Counted from the first letter of the stretch, positions 36,401 through 45,133 are shown. The stretch is 64,000 nucleotides of DNA from Bacteroidales bacterium (GCA_017962845.1 JAGCUN010000043.1:1-64000), one strand, 5' to 3'. Numbers and translations: made by a program. Notes: generated from the sequence alone by a model not told the origin.

Positions 36401-39400
36401 CCAGACGGTTGTTTTCCGGCCAAATCAATGTGGAATCCTTGCCGCAATACCACGGAGTAAGTTCCAGCGGAATCTCATATTCGTAGAAGTTGTCGGTAAA
36501 GTCGGAGCCCAAACGGATGAAGGCAGTCACCTGACCTTTGGCGATGTCATCGTGCTGGTTGACTTTTTCGGCATGGATGAACATTCTGAGTTTCCCGAAC
36601 TTACGGAGGTCATAGCGAGTATTCTTGTAAATGGCGCGGGCGTCACCATCGCACAAATTCTGCACCTTCATGGTGAGCGACTGCTCATTGATATGGTAGG
36701 TGGTGGTGCTTCCATATCCCTGCTCACGCTTGATGCCAGGAGGCAACACGTAAGGGATAGGATCACGGTTGCCATTCTCCTCAAAACTCAAAGCGGAGAT
36801 GTTGAAGACGGTTCCTTCACCGCCCGATGCCGGCAGATAATCACCATCCTCCATCAAATCAATCGTGCAGGTGCGCCAGTCGCTCTTCACCAACTCGAAG
36901 GTAGCCAAACGGCAGATGATCGGCTCGGTGAACTCGCGCATGAACATACGCATGAAACGGATGGAGTTGAAGCCCGTAATGTTACCCACCACCTTATCAG
37001 GGTTCTTGATCGGAATCTTGAACTGATACCAGCGCGTCACCGGACGGGTACCATTGGGCAGCGGCTCGGGAGAAGCTTCATAAATATCATTGATATAATT
37101 CTCTCCCACATTCATCCTATCAGGACGCAAATCAATCACATACTGATAATATTTCTCATCTTCACTCAAAGTATTATCATTATTCACATCCTCCATATTA
37201 GGAACGCTGCTACCCTGTGTCGGATAGTTTTCAGGACTCATGTTCTGCGAAGGAGAGTTGCCTTCCGCATTATTATATCTTTTATAACGATCCAAAATCT
37301 TCAAGTCGGCATCGTCATAATCACTGCCACGGAAATAGTGATAATCGTCGGAAGAGGGGTCAGTAACGACTTTGGAGAATGCTTGAGCATCCAGGTAACC
37401 ATCCAACAAAGCGAGGAAGTTGTCCTGGAAATACTCCTGCTCACGGCTTGAAGGCAAGCCATCGTAACCCACATCCTGATGCAGACGGGCATCATCGGTG
37501 GTGTTGTCGAAAGCGGTGACAATCATCTGGATGGTAGGCACGCGACCCCAAACGGTATATTCCACATTCTCATCCACATCGCTGACGGGAAGACCATTCT
37601 CAAAAGATTTCTTTCCATCCTTCAAAATATCCTCCGAAATGTCACCCAAGTTGAAATAGAGCTTACCACCCGGATGGTTCGGATTCTCAATGAACGGGTC
37701 CATCATCCAGAACTCGATGTACTCGTAGTTGGCCGACTCGAAGTCGGTATTGTCCATGGCGCGCATGATACCGCCCCAACGGGAGGCCGGGTCGTTCAAA
37801 CTGCCATCGGTCGCCACACCAGCCGAGAAGCCCTCCTGCCCCAATGCGTCGTAGTTGTACGGACCTCTTTCCGAGGGATAGAAGGCCAAGTTGAGCACGG
37901 AGAGGTTGGTCGGAGTGGACTGTCCATTCTCTCTGTTGGGGAAAAGCTCTGTCTCATACACCTCACGGGCGTAGGGCGCCGACTGGTCGTCCACCGTCAA
38001 ATTGGAAGGAGTGGCGTTGTTGTTGCGATAGAACACCGGGTCGATGATGTACCAGCAGAAGCGGGCGCGGTTGAAACCGTAAGCGAGCTGCCGGCGCTCC
38101 GGATCCGACTCGGAAGTGATGGCCTCCGGAAACATCTGCATCTGTCCCTGAGGCGTAGAGGCCAGGTGCCATTTGTAGATGGAACGCAGGTCGTTGGTGG
38201 ATTTGGCGGCCTCAAAGTCATCGATGTAGGTAGTTCCCTCCTCGCCCCTGCCGATGGCGCGCGAATGGCCCGGAATGAAATGGGCAAACTCGCCTTCCAA
38301 CTGGAGGTTAGACTCCGTGGTGGTGCTGTGGAAACTCAACAGATCAACGGCCTTAGTCACCCAGGGCATCTTCGTCTTGTAGTTGAAGTTCATGCCCCAA
38401 ATCGTATTGTTGATCGGCTCGTCGCCGTAGTTCACCTTCTCGGTCAGCGGTCTCTCGCTCAAGTTGAGAACGGTAGCCCCGATGTTGAAGTTCTCGTTGA
38501 AACCGTAGTCGAGGTTGAGGCCGAACATACGCTGCTCGTTCTGCACAAACCCGGAACGGTTCTCCAACGAAATGGTGATAGGCGTACCTGAGTTGAGCAC
38601 ACCCGAGTTGATGATGGAGACCGTACCCATGCTGTAGTTCACGGTATAGTCCACATTCTCAGTCAGCGTGATACCACCTGCCGTCACCTTCACCGACCCT
38701 TCCGGCACATTCATGGCATTCAGCGAAATCTCCGAACCATAGCTTGACTTATAACTACCTTCCAAGTAATATTTATCCTTAGCAGTATATTGCTTGGCGA
38801 GGGTCTTGGTGGTGCGATAAAGGGTATCAAAAGCATATCTGTCAGCAATTTCCGGCTCAGTGAGCACCGCCCGCAAGTCCTTGCCGAACGGCTCAACGGT
38901 CGGGAAATAAACCTTACCGTTCTGTGCATTGATGGTACCGCCCCGGGTGGCCGCATTATCAATAAAGTCGAAAATACCATCAGAGATCGTATCCTGTTGC
39001 TTGTTCAATCGGTCCACACCCAACAAACGAATGAGCGGGATGTTTTTCTGACTTCCCAAATTGAAGAAGCCATTGGCCACACCCTCATCGTCACCAGTAT
39101 AAAGTATGTTCAGGATAAAGTCCTCAGGAGAAACCTGATAGGCGTTCAAACTATAGACATTCTTCATCATCAAGTCCCACAACGGCGACTTAGTGTCGAG
39201 GGTGGTGCTCTTGAGCAACTTCACACGGATACAGTCGGGTGCGCTCACCTCGTTGGAGAACTCACCCACCTGGTAGATGTGTTCATCACCAATAATAGTA
39301 TATTGGTACGCCACAGCCAGCACCTGGTCGGAGGTGAGGGAGGTGTTAAGGGAGATGAAACCCAACTGGGGGTTGAAGGTATATTCGGAAGAGGAAAGCA

Positions 39401-40769
39401 GGCGGGCGCTCTCCACCTTCTCGTAGTCCACGCCGGAGGTAAGGCCACGGGCATGCAAATTGTTGTTCACCGTAGCGAGATTGCGGTACAGCGATGTGTC
39501 GATAATCAGCGGGAGTGTGTTGGCGGAATCGCAGGGATAATAAACGCCGGGGGTGCCATTGAAGCCTGCAAACTGCGGGTTATTCTCACCCAAATCAGTG
39601 AAAGCCACAATATTACGATTATCTGTGGTGGCGGAACCTATGGTGGTGCGCCACACCTCAATCTTGGTGATGACAATCGGAGAACTCACCAACGGAAGGG
39701 TGGAGAGATATTGGTTATAATGGTCTCTAAAGAATTGGTTGAGGAAGTAATGGCGGTTTTCGTCATATTCATCGGCTTTGATATAGAAGTCGTTGGTCTG
39801 CGCACCGCCAGTTACCGTAATTGTCTGTGATTCAGATTTTTTCTCTGATGCCACAGCCGTCACCATCAGCTTGCCGAACTTCAGCTGTGTCTTGATACCG
39901 AAAAGGCTCTGACTGCCCGAAATCAAGGTGCTGTTGAGCGGCAGCGACACGTTACCAAACTCAATCAATTGCAGAATGTCATCCTCTTTTCCCTCAAATT
40001 TGAGCTTCATCTCCTGCTCAAAATCAAACATGGCCTCGGTGTTGTAGTTGAGGTTAAACTCAATCTTGTCGCCGATTTTCGCGAGGGCGTTCAACTGGAT
40101 GTTCTCATCGAAGTTGAACTGGGTTACCCTGCGCTGTTTGATGGGGAGCGAATAGTTATCGGTACGGTTGTGCAGCACGCCAAAAATCAACTCGACATTG
40201 CCAGAGGGACGGATGTCGATGGTGTTGCTACCGAAGATGGTCTCGAAAATGTCGCCGCCCACGTGGAGTTGCGGAATCAGTCCGCCGCCGCGTCGGTTAC
40301 CGTGGGAGGTGTAGGAGGCACCGCGCTCACGCCAGTAGTTGTTGATGGACTGCCGCAGATCGTAGTCGATATATTCGTCTATTGTCATGTCGGCGCTGGG
40401 TCCGAATGGCGTGTTACCGATCATATTTTGGAATCGGTAAGTATTGGTGGTAGAGTCGAATACGATTTCGGTGTGATAGGCGGAGGGGGTGGAAAGGTGG
40501 AAAGGACTGTAGAACTGGTCCTCATCCAGTGGGTTGTTGTCGTAGGAAGGGATGGGTGAGCGGAGGCCTGTGTCGGGGGGCGGGGTGATGGGGCTGGGCG
40601 AAACCAGCGGCTGCTCCAGCACCGAAGGCTCGTCAATTTCGGCTATCGCTTCGGTGCGACCATAACGAGAGTGGCCTTCAGGCACAGTGATAGCCCAAAG
40701 GAGGGAGCAACAGGCAGTAGCGACGAGAAACGCAAGTATATATGGGAATTTTAGTTTTCGGTAGGTCAC
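33450..40769 (-). CDS. sprA: SprA/Sov, type IX secretion outer-membrane translocon
   Basis: This 2439-residue protein is SprA (Sov in Porphyromonas), the giant outer-membrane beta-barrel that forms the exit pore of the type IX secretion system. The length is in the family range of about 2400-2500. It starts with a hydrophobic signal segment (PYILAFLVATACCSLLWA), followed by the SprA N-terminal repeat pattern and, throughout, alternating beta-strand pairs ending in short aromatic turns, up to KPYISQQYNNMNIDAGIKVRLMLTQ. A Lys/Asp-rich low-complexity insertion lies at about residues 1926-1980. It sits 25 bases after ruvA and 15 before dgt. Three probable clients (20132, 30068 and 60548) are encoded in the same window. 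Confidence 0.95.
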   Translation of the reverse strand: MTYRKLKFPYILAFLVATACCSLLWAITVPEGHSRYGRTEAIAEIDEPSVLEQPLVSPSPITPPPDTGLRSPIPSYDNNPLDEDQFYSPFHLSTPSAYHTEIVFDSTTNTYRFQNMIGNTPFGPSADMTIDEYIDYDLRQSINNYWRERGASYTSHGNRRGGGLIPQLHVGGDIFETIFGSNTIDIRPSGNVELIFGVLHNRTDNYSLPIKQRRVTQFNFDENIQLNALAKIGDKIEFNLNYNTEAMFDFEQEMKLKFEGKEDDILQLIEFGNVSLPLNSTLISGSQSLFGIKTQLKFGKLMVTAVASEKKSESQTITVTGGAQTNDFYIKADEYDENRHYFLNQFFRDHYNQYLSTLPLVSSPIVITKIEVWRTTIGSATTDNRNIVAFTDLGENNPQFAGFNGTPGVYYPCDSANTLPLIIDTSLYRNLATVNNNLHARGLTSGVDYEKVESARLLSSSEYTFNPQLGFISLNTSLTSDQVLAVAYQYTIIGDEHIYQVGEFSNEVSAPDCIRVKLLKSTTLDTKSPLWDLMMKNVYSLNAYQVSPEDFILNILYTGDDEGVANGFFNLGSQKNIPLIRLLGVDRLNKQQDTISDGIFDFIDNAATRGGTINAQNGKVYFPTVEPFGKDLRAVLTEPEIADRYAFDTLYRTTKTLAKQYTAKDKYYLEGSYKSSYGSEISLNAMNVPEGSVKVTAGGITLTENVDYTVNYSMGTVSIINSGVLNSGTPITISLENRSGFVQNEQRMFGLNLDYGFNENFNIGATVLNLSERPLTEKVNYGDEPINNTIWGMNFNYKTKMPWVTKAVDLLSFHSTTTESNLQLEGEFAHFIPGHSRAIGRGEEGTTYIDDFEAAKSTNDLRSIYKWHLASTPQGQMQMFPEAITSESDPERRQLAYGFNRARFCWYIIDPVFYRNNNATPSNLTVDDQSAPYAREVYETELFPNRENGQSTPTNLSVLNLAFYPSERGPYNYDALGQEGFSAGVATDGSLNDPASRWGGIMRAMDNTDFESANYEYIEFWMMDPFIENPNHPGGKLYFNLGDISEDILKDGKKSFENGLPVSDVDENVEYTVWGRVPTIQMIVTAFDNTTDDARLHQDVGYDGLPSSREQEYFQDNFLALLDGYLDAQAFSKVVTDPSSDDYHYFRGSDYDDADLKILDRYKRYNNAEGNSPSQNMSPENYPTQGSSVPNMEDVNNDNTLSEDEKYYQYVIDLRPDRMNVGENYINDIYEASPEPLPNGTRPVTRWYQFKIPIKNPDKVVGNITGFNSIRFMRMFMREFTEPIICRLATFELVKSDWRTCTIDLMEDGDYLPASGGEGTVFNISALSFEENGNRDPIPYVLPPGIKREQGYGSTTTYHINEQSLTMKVQNLCDGDARAIYKNTRYDLRKFGKLRMFIHAEKVNQHDDIAKGQVTAFIRLGSDFTDNFYEYEIPLELTPWYCGKDSTLIWPENNRLEIVLDSLVSVKQLRNVEVRNGSHPSITVPYSVGSLNEGHRITVVGTPNLADVATIMIGIRNPKKRTMQDGDDMLPKSVEVWVNELRLCDFDDKQGFAALARMRLNLADVGDITLSGTYSTPGFGTLDQSVTERQTETLYTVDFAANLEAGKTLFPEKWNIRIPVHYDLSQNVSIPEYNPLNPDVKLKDDLRTYATAAERDSIRHMTTNFVRRQNVNLMNVRKERDFDKPIKIRPWDIENFDFSYAYSEVKTRNVDVEFDNEFSHQAELGYSYNYNPKNIRPLSGQKWLKSKWLQLIRDFNFYPLPKMFTFRTTVLREFNEFKYRPKSKGNVIMDTSFVKTFNWTRDYALRWDISQGLKFEYTINAAARIDEPQGLIDTRTEKDSIWRCFGHAGRINTYQQRFDASWQVPINKIPLFSWITASARYSSTYNFTASSTALSYLGNTIANSQTLQLNGNVNFVNLYNKVPYFKKVNQGTNKNNLNKGKTPQKMKGAPDEDEDDKKGDKNKGKGKDKDKDKGKDSLKEKPNYGKIFLDGTVRFLMMLRNASLSYTAGNGISMPGFMYAPNIMGLNWTNGAPGFQFVFGGQTDIRHIGSERGWLSTDTLMNYAYQENHNKVINFRATVEPFRDFRIDVTASRNQSSSYSEYYRADAEGVFHSYTPKTTGNYNITQFGLGKFFVDGNKLFDEFRAVRYELATRLSELNPNSGGVINDTTGYPVGYGKLSQQVLTSAFLCAYAGKTTDKVDVTSPFPKFPMPNWRLNYTGFTKIKAVQKVFQSLSITHAYTCTYNVGNYASNLLYGEDAYGNANAFDQLDNFIANYEIGQITISEQLNPLIGFDMTLKNSLMIKVEYKRSRNTSLSFANNQITEMTSNELAVSAGYRIKDITIGFIFSGMKRQVTSDLNLTVSFAMKDNRTVLRKIAEEINQVSAGSLSMTINFAADYQLSKLVGLTLYYDHVINKPYISQQYNNMNIDAGIKVRLMLTQ

Positions 40770-40794
40770 TTTTAACAGACTGATTTTTACTAAA

Positions 40795-41385
40795 TTACAA
40801 CAGTTTTAATGCTTTCTTTATCAACTCTTCAACGGTCAACTCTGAACCCTCCTTCTTCAAAATTCCGTCCAGCACTTTTTCCGCCATATTTTTAGCGAAG
40901 CCCAAAGCGACCAAAGCAGATAACGCTTCTATTTTATTATTATTGTAATTTTGTGAAAAATTATCTTGCACCCCGAAAGATGCCTTGGCAATCTTGTCTT
41001 TCAGCTCCATCACCAGACGCTGGGCGGTCTTAGCCCCTATCCCTTTAATAGACTGAATCGTACGCAGGTCTTGCGAGGCGATAGCGTTGGCCAAATCCTG
41101 CACCGAGAGGGCGGAAAGCACCAGACAGGCCGTGTTGGGACCGATGCCGTTCACCGCAATCAGCATTCTGAAGAGCGACCGTTCGGCCTCCTCATGGAAA
41201 CCGTACAGCAGTTGGGCATCCTCCTTCACCACGAAATGGGTGAGCAAAGTCACCTGCTGCTCGTCCTTGAGTTGCGAGAAAGTGTTGAGCGAAATATGAA
41301 TATAGTAACCCACGCCGCCGGCCGTTTCCAGGATGACGTAAGCGGGATTTTTTTCGATGATAGTGCCTTTGATGTGGTTGATCAT
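40795..41385 (-). CDS. ruvA: Holliday junction branch migration protein RuvA
   Basis: RuvA (196 residues) binds four-way DNA junctions as a tetramer and loads the RuvB motor. The N-terminal OB-fold domain starts MINHIKGTIIEKNPAYVILE and includes GVGYYIHISLNTF. The helix-hairpin-helix region is LIAVNGIGPNTACLVLS and IKGIGAKTAQRLVMEL. The C-terminal domain (EALSALVALGFAKNMAEKVLDGIL) contacts RuvB. Gene order ruvA-sprA is, as I recall, also found in other members of the phylum. The 5' leader contains an 8-bp tandem repeat. Confidence 0.96.
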   Translation of the reverse strand: MINHIKGTIIEKNPAYVILETAGGVGYYIHISLNTFSQLKDEQQVTLLTHFVVKEDAQLLYGFHEEAERSLFRMLIAVNGIGPNTACLVLSALSVQDLANAIASQDLRTIQSIKGIGAKTAQRLVMELKDKIAKASFGVQDNFSQNYNNNKIEALSALVALGFAKNMAEKVLDGILKKEGSELTVEELIKKALKLL

Positions 41386-41465
41386 GGATGAAAAGATGAA
41401 GGGATGAAGGGATGAAGGGATTAAAAGATTAAAAGATTAATGGATTAATGGATTAAGGGATTGAG
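41386..41465. repeat. 8-bp tandem repeat, 10 copies, in the presumed ruvA leader
   Basis: Directly abutting the ruvA start codon, ten consecutive octamers of the form RGATKAAN (GGATGAAG, AGATTAAA, GGATTAAT and variants) fill 80 bp; a weaker eleventh copy follows. It lies between the minus-strand -7 box (41512-41519) and the start codon, so it should be transcribed as the 5' leader of ruvA. Confidence 0.85.
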
Positions 41466-41511
41466 GATATGAGGATGGGACTTGATTTTCTATTAGCGAA
41501 TAATAAGGCTG

Positions 41512-41519
41512 CAAAAATA
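41512..41519 (-). promoter_or_regulatory. -7 promoter box of ruvA-sprA-dgt
   Basis: CAAAAATA on the plus strand reads TATTTTTG on the minus strand, followed by CAGCC. It lies 126 bases before the ruvA start codon, giving an unusually long leader that contains the tandem octamers. Confidence 0.6.
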
Positions 41520-41532
41520 CGAATAATTTTTG

Positions 41533-41540
41533 TAAGTTTG
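41533..41540 (+). promoter_or_regulatory. -7 promoter box of the sigma-54 regulator operon
   Basis: TAAGTTTG followed by CAGCC lies 19 bases before ATG 41560. Confidence 0.6.
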
Positions 41541-41559
41541 CAGCCGCAAATTTTGAAGG

Positions 41560-42780
41560 ATGATGTTGTCTGAAAAAATACAGGAAATCAAGAGGCGGCA
41601 TGGTATTGTGGGCTTTTCGGCGGAGCTGGATCGCGCCATTGAGACTGCCCTGCGCGTGGCCCCCACCGACGAGTCGGTGCTGATTGTGGGCGAGAACGGC
41701 GTGGGCAAAGAGAACATTGCGCGCATCATACAGGAGAACAGCGCCCGCAAGCATAATAACTTCATCACCATCAACTGCGGCTCCATCCCGGAGGGCACCA
41801 TCGACTCGGAGCTGTTCGGACATGAGAAGGGCTCATTCACCGGCGCTGCCGATGTCCGCAAAGGCTACTTCGAGACCGCCAACGGCGGCACCCTTTTCCT
41901 CGATGAGGTGGGCGAGATGCCCCTCGGCACACAAGCCCGACTGCTGCGTGTGCTCGAGTCCGGCCAGTACCTGCGCGTCGGTTCCTCCGAAGTGCGCAAA
42001 ACCGATGTGCGCATCATCGCCGCCACCAACGCCGACCTTATGGAGAGCGTGGCCCGCGGCAAGTTCCGCAGCGACCTCTACTTCCGTATCAGCACCATCC
42101 CCATCCGCCTGCCCGCCCTGCGCGAACGCAAGGAGGACATACTCCCCCTCTTCACCCACTTCGCCATCCAAGCCTCCGAACAATACCACGTGCCGGAAAT
42201 CTCCCTCACCGACGATGCTGTAGAATTTCTCGAGAACTACCCATGGCCCGGCAACATACGCCAGCTCAAACACCTGGTGGAACGCCTTTCCATCGTGGAG
42301 ACGACCCGCGAGATCACCCGCGGCATCCTCGAACGGTCGCTGGCCGACACCCCCGCCATGAAATTCAACGTTGCCGTGGTTCCCACTTCACATGACCGGA
42401 ACTACGACTACAACCACGACGCCTTGGCACAAGAGGTGCGCCAGCTGCGCGGCGAGGTCGATTTCCTCAAACAGCTGTTCCAAGAAATTATCATCCGTCA
42501 GAGCGGGAACCGCACTTCTACTTCTGAAGCTTATCATCATAATTTATTAACAGACAAAAAGATAGAAACAAACTCTGAAGAGCATATCGAAGAACCCGAA
42601 TTTGTAACCCCCACCATCGTCCCTGACGATGAGGCCGAGAACGAGACCATTGCCGAAGCCACCAAGGAGAAGATTATCGCCACCTTGAAAAAGCACAACG
42701 GCAAACGGCGCGCAGCCGCACAAGAGCTCGGCATCTCGGAACGCACCCTGTACCGTAAAATCATGAAGTATGGACTCTAG
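41560..42780 (+). CDS. sigma-54 enhancer-binding protein without receiver domain
   Basis: This 406-residue activator has an AAA+ domain from the N-terminus and a Fis-type helix-turn-helix at the end (about 372-406, KRRAAAQELGISERTLYRKIM). Walker A is GENGVGKE (44-51), the sigma-54 contact loop is GSFTGA (91-96, usually GAFTGA), and Walker B is TLFLDE (111-116). There is no receiver, GAF or PAS domain, so activity is not controlled by phosphorylation within this protein. It is the first gene of a run with lptE, a TPR protein and secG, an order I recall as conserved in Bacteroidota. Alternative start ATG 41563 removes one residue. Confidence 0.92.
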   Translation: MMLSEKIQEIKRRHGIVGFSAELDRAIETALRVAPTDESVLIVGENGVGKENIARIIQENSARKHNNFITINCGSIPEGTIDSELFGHEKGSFTGAADVRKGYFETANGGTLFLDEVGEMPLGTQARLLRVLESGQYLRVGSSEVRKTDVRIIAATNADLMESVARGKFRSDLYFRISTIPIRLPALRERKEDILPLFTHFAIQASEQYHVPEISLTDDAVEFLENYPWPGNIRQLKHLVERLSIVETTREITRGILERSLADTPAMKFNVAVVPTSHDRNYDYNHDALAQEVRQLRGEVDFLKQLFQEIIIRQSGNRTSTSEAYHHNLLTDKKIETNSEEHIEEPEFVTPTIVPDDEAENETIAEATKEKIIATLKKHNGKRRAAAQELGISERTLYRKIMKYGL

Positions 42781-43300
42781 AAACCGCCGTCACATCCTCG
42801 TCCTCATGCTTATGCTCGCCGCAAGCGCCCTCCTCGGAGGATGCCGCATGTCGGTGTCGCTCACCGGCAGCAGCATCGACGCCCGAGCCAAGACGGTTTA
42901 CATCCAGACCTTCCGCAACAACGCCACGCTCGTCAATCCTACCCTCAGCCAGCAGTTCACCAACGCGCTGAAAGACAGAGTACAAGGACAAACACCTCTG
43001 ACCATCGTGGACAACAAACACAACGGCGACTACACCATCGAAGGCTCTATCACTGGCTACAGCATACGTCCCGTGGCCATCCAGGGCGATGAGACCGCCG
43101 CCATGAACAGGCTCACCATCACCGTCAGCGTGTCGTTCACCAACAAGTTCGACGAGACGCAGAATTTCGAGCAGTCGTTCTCGCGCTACGCCGACTACTC
43201 CAGTACCCAAAATTTCACCTCAATAGAAAGTTCTTTGGTCGATCAGATCAACGAGGCCCTCACCGAAGACATATTCAACAAGGCATTTGTCAATTGGTAA
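42770..43300 (+). CDS. lptE: LptE family LPS-assembly lipoprotein
   Basis: This 176-residue lipoprotein (lipidated C25 after ALLGG) is LptE-like: it would plug the LptD barrel that inserts lipopolysaccharide in the outer leaflet. Family features are [29 protein letters not shown] and the alternating beta-strand second half up to [19 protein letters not shown]. It overlaps the end of the regulator gene by 11 bases, indicating translational coupling. Confidence 0.88.
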   Translation: MDSRNRRHILVLMLMLAASALLGGCRMSVSLTGSSIDARAKTVYIQTFRNNATLVNPTLSQQFTNALKDRVQGQTPLTIVDNKHNGDYTIEGSITGYSIRPVAIQGDETAAMNRLTITVSVSFTNKFDETQNFEQSFSRYADYSSTQNFTSIESSLVDQINEALTEDIFNKAFVNW

Positions 43301-43310
43301 TTTATTATTT

Positions 43311-43853
43311 ATGAACAACATATCCTATCCCATCAGCGAAGAAAGCCTTACCCTGCTGAAGCGGCAGTGCGAGGAGTATCCCGCCTCGTCGCTCTCGGCG
43401 ATGCTGTACCTCAAGATGCTGGCGCAGCTCCATCCCGGCGAGCCGGCACCTGAGCGTCCGCGCATGCTGCTCTATGTGGCCAACCGCGCCCGCTTTGTCG
43501 AGTTCACCCTCAAGGAAGTTCCGAGCCAGCAGCCCGCCCCCACCCCACAACCGCACGCCCGTCCCGCCGATGTGGACCAGGACTCACTCATCACACAGCT
43601 GATTGCAGAATTTTCGGAAGAAACGCCGAAAATTCAGTTCGACCCTGAAAAGCACGACGGCAACATCAACTACAGCAAGCCCAGCCTTGTGGAGAACCCA
43701 GAAATCGTAAGTGAAACATTAGCAAAGCTTTACCTCGATCAAGGGTATCCAGGAAAGGCCATCAAAATTTATAAAAAATTATGCTTGCATTTTCCAGAAA
43801 AAAGTTGTTATTTTGCAGCCCAAATTCAGGAAATCAAGAAAAAGAAGATTTAA
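43311..43853 (+). CDS. TPR-containing protein between lptE and secG
   Basis: This 180-residue protein has no signal peptide. The N-terminal 60 residues are helical ([25 protein letters not shown]), the centre is Pro-rich and poorly ordered, and the C-terminus carries one clear tetratricopeptide-like helix pair ([24 protein letters not shown]). The function is unknown. ATG 43311 is chosen over the upstream TTG at 43287, which would overlap the lptE end. It is placed between two envelope-assembly genes. Confidence 0.8.
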   Translation: MNNISYPISEESLTLLKRQCEEYPASSLSAMLYLKMLAQLHPGEPAPERPRMLLYVANRARFVEFTLKEVPSQQPAPTPQPHARPADVDQDSLITQLIAEFSEETPKIQFDPEKHDGNINYSKPSLVENPEIVSETLAKLYLDQGYPGKAIKIYKKLCLHFPEKSCYFAAQIQEIKKKKI

Positions 43854-43873
43854 CAACAAAACAACCATACGCA

Positions 43874-44158
43874 ATGACCTCATTTTTAATTGTTTTAGCA
43901 GTTTTCATCATCATTATCAGCATAGCATTGGGATTTTTCGTACTCATCCAGGAATCGAAAGGTGGCGGTCTGACCTCCAACTTTGCCGGTTCCAACCAGA
44001 TTATGGGTGTGAGAAAAACCACCAACATTGTTGAAATCATCACATGGTCGCTGGCCGGTCTGATTTTCGTGCTTTGCCTCGCATGCGCTTTCATCTGCAA
44101 GAGCGAGTACAACGACATCCACCAGCAGGCTCAGCCCACCGAACAAGCTGAAGAATAG
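43874..44158 (+). CDS. secG: preprotein translocase subunit SecG
   Basis: This 94-residue inner-membrane protein is SecG, the accessory subunit of the SecYEG channel. Two membrane spans (LIVLAVFIIIISIALGFFVLI and EIITWSLAGLIFVLCLACAFI) flank the conserved loop QESKGGGLTSNFAGSNQIMGVRKT. The ATG at 43874 starts exactly at the first span; the upstream open frame overlaps the TPR gene and is not needed. A strong terminator follows 22 bases after the stop. Confidence 0.93.
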   Translation: MTSFLIVLAVFIIIISIALGFFVLIQESKGGGLTSNFAGSNQIMGVRKTTNIVEIITWSLAGLIFVLCLACAFICKSEYNDIHQQAQPTEQAEE

Positions 44159-44180
44159 TTTACCTTAGTTTTATAATGGG

Positions 44181-44208
44181 AAAAGAGAGGACATGCATCC
44201 TCTCTTTT
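44181..44208 (+). terminator. terminator after secG
   Basis: An 11-bp perfect stem (44181-44191 with 44198-44208) and a 6-nt loop end in a T run. It closes the regulator-lptE-TPR-secG unit. Confidence 0.85.
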
Positions 44209-44224
44209 TCATTTAAGTCCCCCG

Positions 44225-45133
44225 ATGAAACAGCGCACGCACCTGCATTACATCCTACTTCTGCTTGCTATTGGCTGCTGGGGTGTTTCGTTTGTTTTTA
44301 CCAAAGCCTTATTAGCCCACCTCGCCCCTATCGTCATCCTGTTTCTGCGGCTGCTCATCGCCACCGTGCTGCAGGCCCTCGTCTGCCGGCTATTCTTCCA
44401 TCAGCCGCTACGCAAAATTCCGGGCAAAGACTGGCTTTATCTGCTGATGCTCAGTCTATTCGAACCTTTCCTCTACTTCATCTTTGAGACTTACAGCATC
44501 CAATATTCCGACCCGACCGTTGTGTCGGTCATCATTGCCACCATCCCCATCTTCACCGTACTTCTCTCCTATTTCTACTTCAAAGAGAGCCTCTCATGGC
44601 TCAACATGGCGGGCGTAGTCATATCGGTGGCCGGCATTATCGTGATGTTAGTGCCGGAATTTGGTGATGTGAGCTTCCGTCCGCTCGGCATTGTCCTTGC
44701 CTTCGGCGCAGTGGGTACCGCCGTGGGTTACAGTTTCTTCCTGAAAAAAATCTCCGACCGCTACAACCCCATCTTTATCGTCACCTGTCAGAACACCTTC
44801 GGACTGTTGCTCATCCTGCCGGTGATGCTGCTCCTTCACGGCACCCGCGACCTGCACCAGCAGTTTATACAGCTCGCCGACCCCGACGTGCTGCTGTACG
44901 TGCTGATTTTGGCGGTGTTCTGTTCTGCCCTCGCCTACACCTTCTACATCACAGCCTTGCAGCGCATCGGATTAGGCCGGGCCAACACCTTCACCAACCT
45001 AATTCCCGTGGTGACAGGACTTTTCGCCTTTTTCGTATTAGGCGAACCCTTCCCCCCGCTGAAAATCATCGGTGCGGTGATGGCCGTGGCAGGCGTTTGG
45101 CTGGTGCAGACACAATTCAAGAAAAAAATCTGA
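44225..45133 (+). CDS. EamA/DMT family transporter (second copy)
   Basis: This 302-residue protein has ten predicted spans in two repeats, as in the EamA family. Segments include LLAIGCWGVSFVFTKALLAHLAP, FETYSIQYSDPTVVSVIIATIPI and ALQRIGLGRANTFTNLIPVV. It is a distant paralogue of the transporter at 29099. It begins 16 bases after the secG terminator; no separate promoter box was found, so it may depend on read-through or an unrecognised promoter. Substrate is unknown. Confidence 0.88.
   Translation: MKQRTHLHYILLLLAIGCWGVSFVFTKALLAHLAPIVILFLRLLIATVLQALVCRLFFHQPLRKIPGKDWLYLLMLSLFEPFLYFIFETYSIQYSDPTVVSVIIATIPIFTVLLSYFYFKESLSWLNMAGVVISVAGIIVMLVPEFGDVSFRPLGIVLAFGAVGTAVGYSFFLKKISDRYNPIFIVTCQNTFGLLLILPVMLLLHGTRDLHQQFIQLADPDVLLYVLILAVFCSALAYTFYITALQRIGLGRANTFTNLIPVVTGLFAFFVLGEPFPPLKIIGAVMAVAGVWLVQTQFKKKI

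Larger units (their letters stand above)
41507..41545. promoter_or_regulatory. divergent overlapping promoters inside a 9-bp inverted repeat
   Basis: GGCTGCAAA at 41507-41515 and TTTGCAGCC at 41537-41545 are perfect inverted arms. Each arm overlaps the -7 box of one divergent promoter and continues into the GCAGCC that follows it. Confidence 0.6.

Noticed and set aside
35763-37451. 562-codon plus-strand open frame opposite sprA
   Set aside because: It lies wholly inside the well-supported sprA gene on the other strand, has no domain, and several similar long antisense frames occur opposite other GC-rich genes here; a codon-bias artefact.
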